A DNA stretch of 64,000 nucleotides from the NCBI GenBank assembly GCA_016717345.1, contig JADKFR010000002.1, positions 62,001 to 126,000 of the forward strand. Reading direction: 5' to 3'. Both the position numbers and the translations under genes were made by a program. The notes beneath the pieces were generated by a model, which saw nothing but the letters and a program-made list of their open reading frames with translations, did no database searches and was not told the DNA's origin. Positions 37,943 through 46,877 of this stretch are shown here, piece by piece (positions within the stretch are counted from its first letter, which is position 1; every line of letters begins with the position of its first letter). This DNA is from Propionibacteriaceae bacterium. Its GTDB lineage: Bacteria > Actinomycetota > Actinomycetes > Propionibacteriales > Propionibacteriaceae.

Positions 37943-40197
37943 CCGAACCCCTCAACGCCTACGTCGTCCTGAGAGCCGAAGGGGTCAGCGTCGTTCTCGA
38001 TCTCGCGGACGGCTGCCTGCCGGCCGTCGTCCACTGGGGCGCCGATCTGGGCGAGCTGAGCGTGGCCGACGTGGCCGCCATGGTGCACACCGGCGTCCAC
38101 TCGATCGTGGCCAACATCGTGGACGAACCAGTCAGGGTCGCCGTGATGCCCGAACACCACACCGGCTGGCTCGGGCGACCGGGCCTCAGCGGCTCCCGCT
38201 CCGGGGGGGACTGGTCACCACGGTTCATCGCGACCCGACTTGTCGTGGACGGGGTCGAGGTCGAAGCCTCCGCCTCGCACCCGACGCTGGTCAGCAAAGG
38301 GCTCAGCAGCCTCGAGGTGACCGCCGGCGACGAAATTGCCGGTCTCACACTGCTGCTGCGTATCGAACTGACCGCCGGCGGGCTGCTGCGCAGCCAGGCC
38401 GAGTTGCGCAACACCGGCACGCAGCCCTACCAGCTGGACGATCTCGTGCTGGCCTACCCGGTCCCGCCGGTGGCCCGCGAGTTGTTCGACCTCGCAGGGC
38501 GGTGGGGCCGTGAGCGCACCCCGCAGCGCCGCGCATTCACGGTGGGAACCCATCTCCGCGAGGGGCGTCGCGGCCGGACCGGAGCGGACGCCGCCACGGT
38601 GCTGCACGCCGGAGTGCCCGGCTTCAGCTTCGGCGAGGGCGAGGTCTGGGGGGTCCACGTCGGCTGGAGCGGCAACCACACTCACTACGCCGAACGGCTG
38701 TCCACCGGCGAGCAGGTGGTCGGCGGCGGGGAGTTGCTGCTCCCGGGCGAGGTCCGGCTGGCAGCCGGCGACCACTACACGACCCCGTGGCTCTACGGTT
38801 CCTACGGCGTCGGCCTCGATGAGGTGGCCCGCCGGTTCCACCGCCACCTGCGGGCCCGTCCGCAGCACCCGTCCCCCGCCCGTCCGGTCACCATCAACGT
38901 GTGGGAGGCGGTGTATTTCGACCACACGCTGCAGCCGCTGCTGGAACTGGCGGAGGTGGCCGCGGAGCTGGGGGTCGAACGCTACGTCCTGGACGACGGC
39001 TGGTTCGGCTCCCGTCGCGACGACTTCTCCGGCCTGGGTGACTGGGTTGTCTCGGCGGACGTGTGGCCAGAGGGCCTCCACCCACTGGTCGACCGGGTCA
39101 CCGAACTCGGGATGGAGTTCGGACTCTGGTTCGAACCCGAGATGGTCAACCTCGACTCCGACGTCGCCCGCGCCCACCCTGAATGGGTGATGGCCACCGG
39201 GGGCCGGCTGCCGGTCGAATCCCGCCATCAGCAGGTGCTGAACCTCGGGATCCCGGAGTGCTACACCTTCATCCGGGACGCGATCTTCGCCATCCTCGAC
39301 GAGTACGACATCTCGTACATCAAGTGGGACCACAACCGCGACCTGATCGACGCCGGCACCCTACCCGCGGGCCGTCCCGGCGTCCACGCCCAGACCGCGG
39401 CGCTCTACCGACTGCTGGACGAGATCAAGGCGGCCCACCCGGGTCTTGAGATCGAATCCTGTTCCTCCGGCGGCTCCCGGGTCGACCTCGGCATTCTGGA
39501 GCGCACCGACCGGGTGTGGGTCTCGGACTGCATCGACCCGCACGAGCGGCAGCAGATGATGCGCTGGACGCAGCAGCTGATCCCGCCCGAACTGATGGGC
39601 GCCCACATCGCCTCCGGCATCTCACACACGACCGGGCGGACCCACGACCTCAACTACCGGGCGGCCACCGCCATCTTCGGGCACCTCGGAATCGAATGGG
39701 ACCTCCGGCGGGCCACCGAGGCCGAACGCGCCGAACTGACCGAGTGGATCACGTTCTACAAGCAGTACCGCGACCTGTTGCTGGACGGCGACCTGATCCG
39801 TCTCGACTTCCCCGACCCTTCGCTGACCGCCATGGGGGTGCTGGCCCCGGATCGGTCCCGCGCCCTCTACTCGTTCGCCGCCGTGGACCGCTCGGACGTG
39901 GTGCTGTTGGGACGGCTGCGGCTGCCCGGGCTCGATCCCGCCCGGCGCTATCGGGTCACTCCCCTGTTGGTGGGCGAGGCGCCCTCAGGTCTGCGGCCAC
40001 CGCCGTGGTGGGGACTGGCGCGTGACTTCGCCCACGAGTTGGAGGACCTGCACGCCGGCCTTCCCCCGCGGTTCATCCCGACCGCCGAGCGGCCAGGGGT
40101 CGAATTGCCGGGGTCGGTGCTGGCCAGCACCGGGTTGGCCGATGCCCCGGTCAACCCCGACCACGTGCTGCTGTACCTCGCCGAAGCCGTCGACTGA
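37939..40197 (+). CDS. Alpha-galactosidase (GH36)
   Basis: Cytoplasmic alpha-galactosidase, 752 residues, the normal size of GH36 group I enzymes. The N-terminal beta-sandwich (to about 320) is followed by the barrel. It contains RYVLDDGWFGSRRDDFSGLG, GMEFGLWFEPEMV, YIKWDHNRDL (nucleophile Asp near residue 464), ESCSSGGSRVDLGIL and RVWVSDCIDPHERQQ (acid/base Asp near 530). HIASGISHTTGR comes after that. It overlaps the lacI-type gene by 4 bp and precedes lacZ by 16 bp. It hydrolyses raffinose- or melibiose-type sugars brought in by the ABC transporter encoded divergently. Family and role are clear; preferred substrate is inferred. Confidence 0.94.
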   Translation: MTEPLNAYVVLRAEGVSVVLDLADGCLPAVVHWGADLGELSVADVAAMVHTGVHSIVANIVDEPVRVAVMPEHHTGWLGRPGLSGSRSGGDWSPRFIATRLVVDGVEVEASASHPTLVSKGLSSLEVTAGDEIAGLTLLLRIELTAGGLLRSQAELRNTGTQPYQLDDLVLAYPVPPVARELFDLAGRWGRERTPQRRAFTVGTHLREGRRGRTGADAATVLHAGVPGFSFGEGEVWGVHVGWSGNHTHYAERLSTGEQVVGGGELLLPGEVRLAAGDHYTTPWLYGSYGVGLDEVARRFHRHLRARPQHPSPARPVTINVWEAVYFDHTLQPLLELAEVAAELGVERYVLDDGWFGSRRDDFSGLGDWVVSADVWPEGLHPLVDRVTELGMEFGLWFEPEMVNLDSDVARAHPEWVMATGGRLPVESRHQQVLNLGIPECYTFIRDAIFAILDEYDISYIKWDHNRDLIDAGTLPAGRPGVHAQTAALYRLLDEIKAAHPGLEIESCSSGGSRVDLGILERTDRVWVSDCIDPHERQQMMRWTQQLIPPELMGAHIASGISHTTGRTHDLNYRAATAIFGHLGIEWDLRRATEAERAELTEWITFYKQYRDLLLDGDLIRLDFPDPSLTAMGVLAPDRSRALYSFAAVDRSDVVLLGRLRLPGLDPARRYRVTPLLVGEAPSGLRPPPWWGLARDFAHELEDLHAGLPPRFIPTAERPGVELPGSVLASTGLADAPVNPDHVLLYLAEAVD

Positions 40198-40213
40198 GGA
40201 CCGCGGGGCCACG

Positions 40214-43200
40214 ATGAGCGTCGATCCGATCACCGCGATCCACCCCGGTTCCGGGCGCCGCGAGCGGCCCCGCGCCCACCTCGACTCCGATGCCCCCGCG
40301 CTCGACCTGTCCGGCCGGTGGCGGTTCCAGTTCAGCGCCGAGCCCAGCCTGGCGCCGGTGGACGCTCACGACCCGGGCCTGGACGACACCGGCTGGGACG
40401 CGATCGACGTCCCCTCCCACTGGGTGCTGCAGCGACCGGGCGAGTGGGGAAGCCCGAGCTACACCAACGTGGTCTACCCATTTCCGGTCGAGCCGCCGAA
40501 TGTCCCGGACGCCAATCCCACCGGGGACTACCGGCTGGCCTTCGACGTGGCGGAGGGCTGGTTGGCCGATGGCGCCCGAGCGGTGCTGCGGTTCGGCGGC
40601 GTCGAGTCGGTGGCGATCGTCCACCTGAACGGCGTCGAGGTCGGCGTCGTCCGGGGCAGTCGGCTGCCGCAGGAACTCGACGTCACCCCCGAACTGGTCA
40701 CGGGAGCGAACCTGCTGCACGTCCGGGTCCACCAGTGGTCGGCGATGAGCTACATCGAGGACCAGGACCAGTGGTGGTTGCCTGGCATCTTCCGCGAGGT
40801 GACCCTGCTCGCGCGACCGGCCGGAGGGCTGGACGACGTCTGGCTGTCGGCCGACTACGACCCCGCCACCGGCGCGGGCACGCTTCGCCCGGAACTCAGG
40901 GGTGGCTACCCGGTCCGGCTGGCCTGCGCCGAACTGGGCCTTGACCTCACCCTTGACGAGTCGTGCCCAGAACTCCTGGTGGGAGCCGTGGAGCCGTGGA
41001 GCGCCGACCGTCCACGGCTCTACGACGTGACGCTGGCCAACGCGGTCGAAACGGTGCAGCTCCGAGTCGGTTTTCGGCGGGTCGAGATCGTCGGTGACGC
41101 CTGGCTGGTGAACGGCCGCCGGTTGCGGCTGCGCGGGGTGAACCGGCACGAGTTCCATCAGGAGACCGGTCGGGTGTTCAACGCCGAGCAGACCTGGCAG
41201 GACCTGCTGACCATGAAGCGCCACCACCTCAACGCGATCCGGACGAGCCACTACCCGCCTCACCCCGACCTGCTGGCGATGACCGACGAGTTGGGCTTCT
41301 GGGTGATCGAGGAGTGCGACCTGGAGACCCACGGCTTCGAGCTTCTCGGCTGGACGGGGAATCCGTCCGACGATCCGGCCTGGCGCGCCTGTTACCTCGA
41401 CCGCGCCGAGCGGATGGTGGAGCGGGACAAGAACCACCCCTCGATCGTGTCCTGGTCATTGGGCAACGAGTCCGGCACCGGCAGCAACCTGGCCGCGATG
41501 GCGGCCTGGATCCGGCGGCGCGACCCCGGCCGTCCGATCCACTACGAAGGCGACCACGCGGGCGCCTACACCGACCTCAACTCCAGGATGTACCCGCCCA
41601 TCGAGGAACTGGACGACCTCGCCGCTGGGCTGGGTGACAACCGCTCGGGCGTGCTGGGGACGGCGGCACGGCTGCTGGATCGCCCGATGATCCTGTGCGA
41701 GTACCTGCACGCGATGGGCAACGGGGCCGGCGGGATCGCCGACTACGAACGCACCTTCGACGCCCACCCGATGATCCACGGGGGCTTCGTCTGGGAGTGG
41801 CGCGACCACGGCTTGCTGAGTCGCACCCCCGATGGTCGGGCGTTCCACGCCTACGGGGGCGACTTCGGCGAGGAACTCCACGACGGCAGCTTCGTCTGCG
41901 ACGGCATGACCCTGTCGGACGGGACGGCGACCCCGATGCTGGCGGAGTTCGCGGCGGTGGTGAACCCGATCAAGCTGGCGATCGACCGCGGCATCGTCTC
42001 CCTGACGAACCTGCGGCATGCCGGCAGCACGTCCGATCTGGTGATCGGCTGGCGGTTGGAGGCCGACGGGGTGGCGGTGGCCGAGGGCACCCTGGCGATC
42101 GTGGCAGCAGTGGGCGAGACCGTCACCGTCTCGCTTCCCCAGGAGGCCCTGGCACGCGTGGCGCCGGCCACCGGCGCGTCCGTCGAACACTGGCTCACCG
42201 TCGAGGCCCGGCTGGCCCAGGACACCGTCTGGGCGTCCGCGGGCCACGTCGTCAGCAGCGCCCAGGTCGGCGTGGACGCCGTCCGTCCGGCCACGATGCC
42301 GGCGCGGGCCACCCTGCGCCCCAGGTTCGGGGACGGGGACGGGGACGGGGACGGGGACGGGGACGGGAAAATCATCCTCGGCGAGGCCCGGTTCGACGCC
42401 GTCACGGGCACCCTGAGCAGCCTTGGTCCCGTCCCGCTCGGAGGCCCGTGGCTGGAGTTGTGGCGCGCCCCCACCGAGAATGACCGGCTGCGGACGTTCG
42501 GCTCCTACGAACTGGCCGACCCCGCCGCCACCCGCGGCCTCGGCCTGGACGGGCCCTCCAGCGCCGAACGCTGGCGTCACGCCGGGCTGGACCGCCTGCA
42601 CCCCCGGGTGGTGTCGGTCGGGATCGAACGGGACGCCCTGGTGGTGCGACACCGGGTCGCCGCGGCCGGCCAGGCGTGCGCGGTCGAGGTCGAGTTCGCG
42701 TGGCGCTGGAGCGTGGACCGTCTCGTCCTGGCCGTCGATGCCCAACCCACCACGGGCTGGAGGACCACCTGGCCGCGGATCGGGGTGCACCTCACCCTGC
42801 CCACCGAATACCGCGACGCGGCGTGGTTCGGGACCGGTCCGAATGAGAACTACCCCGACAGTCGGGCGGCCGCCCGCGTGGGACGGTTCCGGGCTGCCAT
42901 CGACGATCTGGCTGTGACCTACGCGGTCCCCCAGGAAACCGGGCACCGGGCGGACCTTCGCACCCTCAGCGTCACCGGTCCAGACTTGCCCGGGCTGACG
43001 ATCCGCACTGACGCCAGCGGCCGCCAGCGGCCCGGGTTCACGCTGGCGCGGCACTCGGCGGTCGAACTCACGGCCGCCGCTCATCCGCACGAGTTGCCGG
43101 CACCCACTGCCACCCATCTCTACCTGGATGCCCACCAGCACGGCCTCGGCAGCCGCTCGTGCGGCCCCGACGTCCGTCCCGAGCACGCGTTGTACCCGCG

Positions 43201-43246
43201 GGCTGCGGCCTGGACGGTCTCGTTCGGCCTGGCCGAGGCACCCTGA
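40214..43246 (+). CDS. lacZ: Beta-galactosidase (GH2, LacZ type)
   Basis: Hydrolyses lactose and other beta-galactosides in the cytoplasm; 1010 residues, close to E. coli LacZ. The ATG at 40214 is 16 bp after the alpha-galactosidase stop. The N-terminal jelly-roll has DDTGWDAIDVPSHWVLQ and NPTGDYRLAF. The barrel contains LRGVNRHEFHQETGRV, NAIRTSHYPPHPDLL, HPSIVSWSLGNESGTGSN (acid/base Glu near 418) and ILCEYLHAMGNGAGGI (nucleophile Glu near 496). The C-terminal Bgal_small_N domain includes DAAWFGTGPNENYPDSRAAA and QETGHRADLRTL. A six-base repeat at 42329 codes for a (Gly-Asp)5 stretch just before the last domain. Confidence 0.95.
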   Translation: MSVDPITAIHPGSGRRERPRAHLDSDAPALDLSGRWRFQFSAEPSLAPVDAHDPGLDDTGWDAIDVPSHWVLQRPGEWGSPSYTNVVYPFPVEPPNVPDANPTGDYRLAFDVAEGWLADGARAVLRFGGVESVAIVHLNGVEVGVVRGSRLPQELDVTPELVTGANLLHVRVHQWSAMSYIEDQDQWWLPGIFREVTLLARPAGGLDDVWLSADYDPATGAGTLRPELRGGYPVRLACAELGLDLTLDESCPELLVGAVEPWSADRPRLYDVTLANAVETVQLRVGFRRVEIVGDAWLVNGRRLRLRGVNRHEFHQETGRVFNAEQTWQDLLTMKRHHLNAIRTSHYPPHPDLLAMTDELGFWVIEECDLETHGFELLGWTGNPSDDPAWRACYLDRAERMVERDKNHPSIVSWSLGNESGTGSNLAAMAAWIRRRDPGRPIHYEGDHAGAYTDLNSRMYPPIEELDDLAAGLGDNRSGVLGTAARLLDRPMILCEYLHAMGNGAGGIADYERTFDAHPMIHGGFVWEWRDHGLLSRTPDGRAFHAYGGDFGEELHDGSFVCDGMTLSDGTATPMLAEFAAVVNPIKLAIDRGIVSLTNLRHAGSTSDLVIGWRLEADGVAVAEGTLAIVAAVGETVTVSLPQEALARVAPATGASVEHWLTVEARLAQDTVWASAGHVVSSAQVGVDAVRPATMPARATLRPRFGDGDGDGDGDGDGKIILGEARFDAVTGTLSSLGPVPLGGPWLELWRAPTENDRLRTFGSYELADPAATRGLGLDGPSSAERWRHAGLDRLHPRVVSVGIERDALVVRHRVAAAGQACAVEVEFAWRWSVDRLVLAVDAQPTTGWRTTWPRIGVHLTLPTEYRDAAWFGTGPNENYPDSRAAARVGRFRAAIDDLAVTYAVPQETGHRADLRTLSVTGPDLPGLTIRTDASGRQRPGFTLARHSAVELTAAAHPHELPAPTATHLYLDAHQHGLGSRSCGPDVRPEHALYPRAAAWTVSFGLAEAP
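42329..42361 (+). repeat. In-frame GGGGAC hexanucleotide repeat inside lacZ
   Basis: Five GGGGAC copies plus GGG encode alternating Gly-Asp near residues 706-716, in the linker before the C-terminal domain. Gain or loss of units would change linker length without breaking the frame. Confidence 0.9.
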
Positions 43247-43275
43247 CCTTCGCGGAGCCGGCCTATCGTGGCGGC

Positions 43276-44175
43276 ATGGAACCCGACGTCGACTACCTGG
43301 CGATCAATCGCGCCAACTGGGACAGCCGCGCTCCCCTGCACGCCCGGGCGTACGGGATCGACCGGCTGCTGGACGACCCGTCCGCCCTGTCGGAGGTGGT
43401 CGCCTTCGATGTGCCCCGGCTGGGTGACATCGACGGGCTGGACGTCCTCCACCTGCAATGCCACATCGGGACGGACACCCTCAGCCTGCACCGCCTCGGC
43501 GCGCGGGTGACCGGCCTGGACCTGTCAGGGGTTTCGCTGGCCGAGGCCAGGGCCCTCGCCGCCCGGGCCGGCGCGTCCATCGACTACGTCGAAGCCGAGG
43601 TGTACTCCGCAGTGTCCGCGCTTGCCGGACGTACGTTCGACGTCGTCTATACCGGCATCGGGGCGCTCTGCTGGCTGCCCAGCATCCAGCGCTGGGCCGA
43701 GACGGTGGCGGCGCTGCTCCGTCCGGGCGGGCGCCTGTTCGTCCGGGACGGGCACCCGGTGCTCCACTCGCTCCTGGCGGTGAGGGTCGCCGACGAGCAT
43801 CCCGACCGGGATCAGCAGCCGACGATCAGCGGACCGGGGTCGCTCACCCCGGCGTTGGAACTCCCCTACTTCGAGCAGTCCGAGGCCGTGCGGTGGCGCG
43901 ACGAGTTCACCTACGCCGGCGCGGAACGGGTGGAATCACCGGAGTCCCTGGAGTGGAACCACGGGCTGGCGGAGATCGTCACCGCCGTCCTCGGCGCCGG
44001 ACTCCAGCTGACCTCGCTGGTCGAGCACGACAGTGTCCCGTGGGAGGCGCTGCCGGGGTTGATGGAACGCGACCCGGCCACCGGAGAGTACCGACTCCTC
44101 GACCGCCCGGCCCGGCTGCCTGCCAGCTTCACGCTGACGGCGGCCAAGCCGTCCGGCCCGCCGCAGCTCAGCTGA
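43276..44175 (+). CDS. Class I SAM-dependent methyltransferase
   Basis: A 299-residue cytoplasmic protein from the ATG at 43276 (MEPDVDYLAINRANWDSRA). The SAM-binding motif I is LDVLHLQCHIGTDTLSL (about residues 56-72). A second acidic residue is in ARVTGLDLSG, and motif IV/V-like segments are FDVVYTGIGALCWLP and LLRPGGRLFVRDGHP. It resembles uncharacterised small-molecule methyltransferases. It is 30 bp after lacZ and has no obvious link to sugar use. Target unknown. Confidence 0.85.
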   Translation: MEPDVDYLAINRANWDSRAPLHARAYGIDRLLDDPSALSEVVAFDVPRLGDIDGLDVLHLQCHIGTDTLSLHRLGARVTGLDLSGVSLAEARALAARAGASIDYVEAEVYSAVSALAGRTFDVVYTGIGALCWLPSIQRWAETVAALLRPGGRLFVRDGHPVLHSLLAVRVADEHPDRDQQPTISGPGSLTPALELPYFEQSEAVRWRDEFTYAGAERVESPESLEWNHGLAEIVTAVLGAGLQLTSLVEHDSVPWEALPGLMERDPATGEYRLLDRPARLPASFTLTAAKPSGPPQLS

Positions 44176-44298
44176 GCTTCGGCGGGGGCAGCGGCCGTCG
44201 CCTCGGGCGGCTGTCCTCGAGCGCCGAGACGCGAGCCCGAGGCGTAACCTGAGGCCCGGCGCTCGATCCGGGCGTCGCCCCGCCCGAAAGCAGGACCG

Positions 44299-45222
44299 TT
44301 GAACCCCGACGACCGACGACCGCTCGCCTACCTGGGTGCCACCGTGCTGCTGTGGGGGACGAGCTTCGCGGTCACCAAGAGCGCCTATGCCAGCTTCCCG
44401 CCGATGACGGTGATCTGGCTGCGGATGGTGATCGCCTTCCTGGCCGCGTTGCCGTTCCTGCGACGCTTGCCGAGGCCCGACTATCGCCGCGGCGACTGGA
44501 AGTACCTGACGGTCGCGACCCTGTTCCTCCCGTGCCTCTACTTCGCGCTGGAGGGCTACGCCATCCAGTTCACCTCCTCCGGCCAAGCGGGGGTGGTCGC
44601 CGCCGTGATGCCCCTGATCGTCGGACTGGCAGCCTGGGTGTTTCTCCGGGAGCGCCCCACCTGGCAGCGCGTGGCAGCGATCCTGGCCTCGATGCTCGGG
44701 GTGGCGATGCTGTCCCTCGGTGGCCTCCAGCAGGCGGCGGCACCCAATCCTGGTCTGGGGAACCTGCTCGAACTCGGGGCGATGGTGGCTGCGGCGGGGG
44801 CGACCATCACCATCAAGCACCTCAGCACCCGCTACGACGCCTGGCTGCTGACCGTCCTGCAGATGGGGGTCGGCAGCGTCTTCTTCGCCCCGCTCGCGCT
44901 GGCCGGGGCCACCCCCGACTGGGGAACCGTCCCCGCCTTGGCGTGGGCGGCCGTTGCCTACCTCGGCATCGGCTGCGGACTGGCGGCCTTCGGGCTCTAC
45001 AACTCCGCCCTCAAGCTCATCCCCGCCACCCGGGCAGCGCTGGCGATCAACCTGATTCCGGCGGTCGCGTTGATCACCGGCTGGCTGGCCCTGGGTGAAA
45101 CCATGAGCCTCCACCAGATCGCGGCCTGCGTCCTCATCATCGCCGCCGTCGGTTTCGCCCAACTCAGCCCGGGCGTCGGCGCCGAGGCGAAGGCACCCGT
45201 GCCCCAGAGCGAGGCTGCCTGA
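44299..45222 (+). CDS. EamA/DMT-superfamily transporter
   Basis: Ten-helix drug/metabolite transporter-type membrane protein, 307 residues, starting at TTG 44299 behind CAGGACC. Two EamA repeats are visible: helices from LAYLGATVLLWGTSFAVTKS to AAWVFLRERPTWQRVAAILAS, then from LLELGAMVAAAGATITIKH to ITGWLALGETMSLHQIAACV. The conserved end-of-repeat (L/V)xLxE(R/T)(P/M) signature closes both. Likely exports a small metabolite or amino acid; the substrate cannot be deduced. Confidence 0.88.
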   Translation: MNPDDRRPLAYLGATVLLWGTSFAVTKSAYASFPPMTVIWLRMVIAFLAALPFLRRLPRPDYRRGDWKYLTVATLFLPCLYFALEGYAIQFTSSGQAGVVAAVMPLIVGLAAWVFLRERPTWQRVAAILASMLGVAMLSLGGLQQAAAPNPGLGNLLELGAMVAAAGATITIKHLSTRYDAWLLTVLQMGVGSVFFAPLALAGATPDWGTVPALAWAAVAYLGIGCGLAAFGLYNSALKLIPATRAALAINLIPAVALITGWLALGETMSLHQIAACVLIIAAVGFAQLSPGVGAEAKAPVPQSEAA

Positions 45223-45258
45223 ACGCCGTCGGCCCCCAGGGACGCCGGTATTGCGGGG

Positions 45259-45339
45259 GTGTCGCGGAGCTGGCGCGGAACCACCTCCAACGCCCCCCCA
45301 CGGGCCGAAAGAGCCGTCTGCGCCCAGCCTCCGCGACAC
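45259..45339. terminator. Long inverted repeat between convergent genes
   Basis: GTGTCGCGGAG (45259-45269) and CTCCGCGACAC (45329-45339) pair perfectly. The pairing continues inward with small bulges (CTGG near 45270 with CCAG near 45323). It lies between the convergent transporter and 6-phospho-beta-glucosidase genes. It may act as a bidirectional terminator. The ~59-base interior is large for one. Confidence 0.45.
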
Positions 45340-45353
45340 GCGGGCCTCGCGGG

Positions 45354-46778
45354 CTACTCCGCCGCGCTGAGGCTGGCCCCGTTACTCTCGATGACGTCGG
45401 CGTACCAGCCGAACGACTTCTTCCTGTAGCGCGCAAGGGTGCCGGTGCCGTCGTCATTGCGGTCGACGTAGATGAAGCCGTAACGCTTGCTCATCTGGGC
45501 CGTCGACGCGCTGACCAGGTCGATTGGTCCCCACGAGGTGTAGCCCATCACCTCGACGCCGTCCTTGACCGCTTCCCCGATCTGGATCAGGTGCTCCCGG
45601 AGGTAGTCGATCCGGTAGTCATCGAGGACGGTCAGTTCCCCGTCCACCTCGACCAGCTGGTCCTTGGCGCCGAGGCCGTTCTCGACGATGAACAGCGGCA
45701 GGCCGAAACGGTCCCAGAGCTGGTTGAGGATGAACCGCAGGCCCTGCGGGTCGATCTGCCAGCCCCATTCGCTGGAGGGCAGGGTCGGGTTCGGCACTCC
45801 GCCCATGATGTTGCCCTCGCCCTTGGCCATCCGCGCCGGGTCTGCGGTCTCGCAGATGCTCATGTAGTAGCTGAACGAGATGAAGTCGACGGTGTGGGAG
45901 AGGATCTCGCGGTCCTCGTCGGTGATGTCCAGCTCGATCCCGGCCTCACGGAACTCCCGCAGCTTGTAGCCGGGGTAGACCCCCCGCGCATGGATGTCGG
46001 TGAAGAAGTAGTTGTCGTGATCGGCCTTCATCACCTTGATGATGTCGTCGGGGTTGGGCGTCAACGGGTAGGTCGGCATCGCGATCACCATGCAACCGAT
46101 CCTGGCCTCCGGCATCATCTCGTGGCCGATCTTGGTGGCCAGCGCGGAGGCGACCAGTTCGTGGTGACACGCCTGGTACAGGTTCTGGGTGGACAACTGG
46201 TCCTTGGGCGTCCAGATGCCGCCGCTCAGCAGCGGGGCGTGCAGGACGGAGTTGATCTCGTTGAAGGTCAGCCAGTACTTCACCTTCGAGCCGTACCGGG
46301 CGAACAGGGTGCGGACGTACCGCTCGTAGAACCCGATCAGGCGACGGTCGGACCAACCGTCGTACGTGCGGGCCAGATGCAGCGGGGTCTCGTAATGGCT
46401 GATGGTGACCAACGGCTCGATGCCGTGCTTGGCGCACTCGTCGAAGACCCGGTCGTAGAAGGCCAGGCCCTCTTCGTTCGGGGTCTCCTCATCGCCGTTG
46501 GGGAAGATCCGGCTCCACGCGATGGACAGCCGGAAGGTCTTGAACCCCATCTCGGCGAACAGCGCGATGTCCTCGGCGTAGCGGTGGTAGAAGTCGATAC
46601 CGGCCAACTTGAGGTTGTCCGGGGTGGGTTCTTCGGTCGGCGCTCCCATGATGCCGTGCGGCATCACGTCCTGGATGGACAGGCCCTTGCCGCCTTCGGC
46701 GTAGGCGCCTTCGAGTTGGTTCGCTGCGGTCGCGCCTCCCCACAGGAAGCCCTGGGGGAACGGTGTGGTGTGTGTCAT
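45354..46778 (-). CDS. bglA: 6-phospho-beta-glucosidase (GH1)
   Basis: Splits phosphorylated beta-glucosides (cellobiose-6-phosphate, arbutin- or salicin-phosphate) delivered by the PTS; 474 residues, cytoplasmic. Starts MTHTTPFPQGFLWGGATAANQLEG, the GH1 N-terminal signature. The acid/base is the Glu of LTFNEINSV (about 174) and the nucleophile the Glu of FIVENGLGAKD (about 366). YTSWGPIDLVSAST and MSKRYGFIYVDRND near the C-terminus carry the Ser/Lys/Tyr pattern that binds the 6-phosphate. It follows the PTS gene by 99 bp on the same strand, with a hairpin between them. The gene symbol is by role; bglB-type names are equally used. Confidence 0.92.
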   Translation of the reverse strand: MTHTTPFPQGFLWGGATAANQLEGAYAEGGKGLSIQDVMPHGIMGAPTEEPTPDNLKLAGIDFYHRYAEDIALFAEMGFKTFRLSIAWSRIFPNGDEETPNEEGLAFYDRVFDECAKHGIEPLVTISHYETPLHLARTYDGWSDRRLIGFYERYVRTLFARYGSKVKYWLTFNEINSVLHAPLLSGGIWTPKDQLSTQNLYQACHHELVASALATKIGHEMMPEARIGCMVIAMPTYPLTPNPDDIIKVMKADHDNYFFTDIHARGVYPGYKLREFREAGIELDITDEDREILSHTVDFISFSYYMSICETADPARMAKGEGNIMGGVPNPTLPSSEWGWQIDPQGLRFILNQLWDRFGLPLFIVENGLGAKDQLVEVDGELTVLDDYRIDYLREHLIQIGEAVKDGVEVMGYTSWGPIDLVSASTAQMSKRYGFIYVDRNDDGTGTLARYRKKSFGWYADVIESNGASLSAAE

Positions 46779-46836
46779 GGGTTTCTCCTGTGGAGTGGAC
46801 GAATCGGACGGTTCAACGCTGCCAGGCGGCAGGACG

Positions 46837-46871
46837 CCGGGTGGGCCATCCCGCAGGGACGGCCCGCCCGG
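46837..46871 (-). terminator. Intercistronic hairpin between the PTS gene and the 6-phospho-beta-glucosidase gene
   Basis: 46837-46852 pairs with 46856-46871 in a 16-bp stem with loop GCA. There are two non-Watson-Crick positions (one G-T, one A-C). It lies 6 bp after the PTS stop codon. It may lower expression of the downstream enzyme or protect the mRNA end. No T-run. Confidence 0.55.
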
Positions 46872-46877
46872 AGTTGC

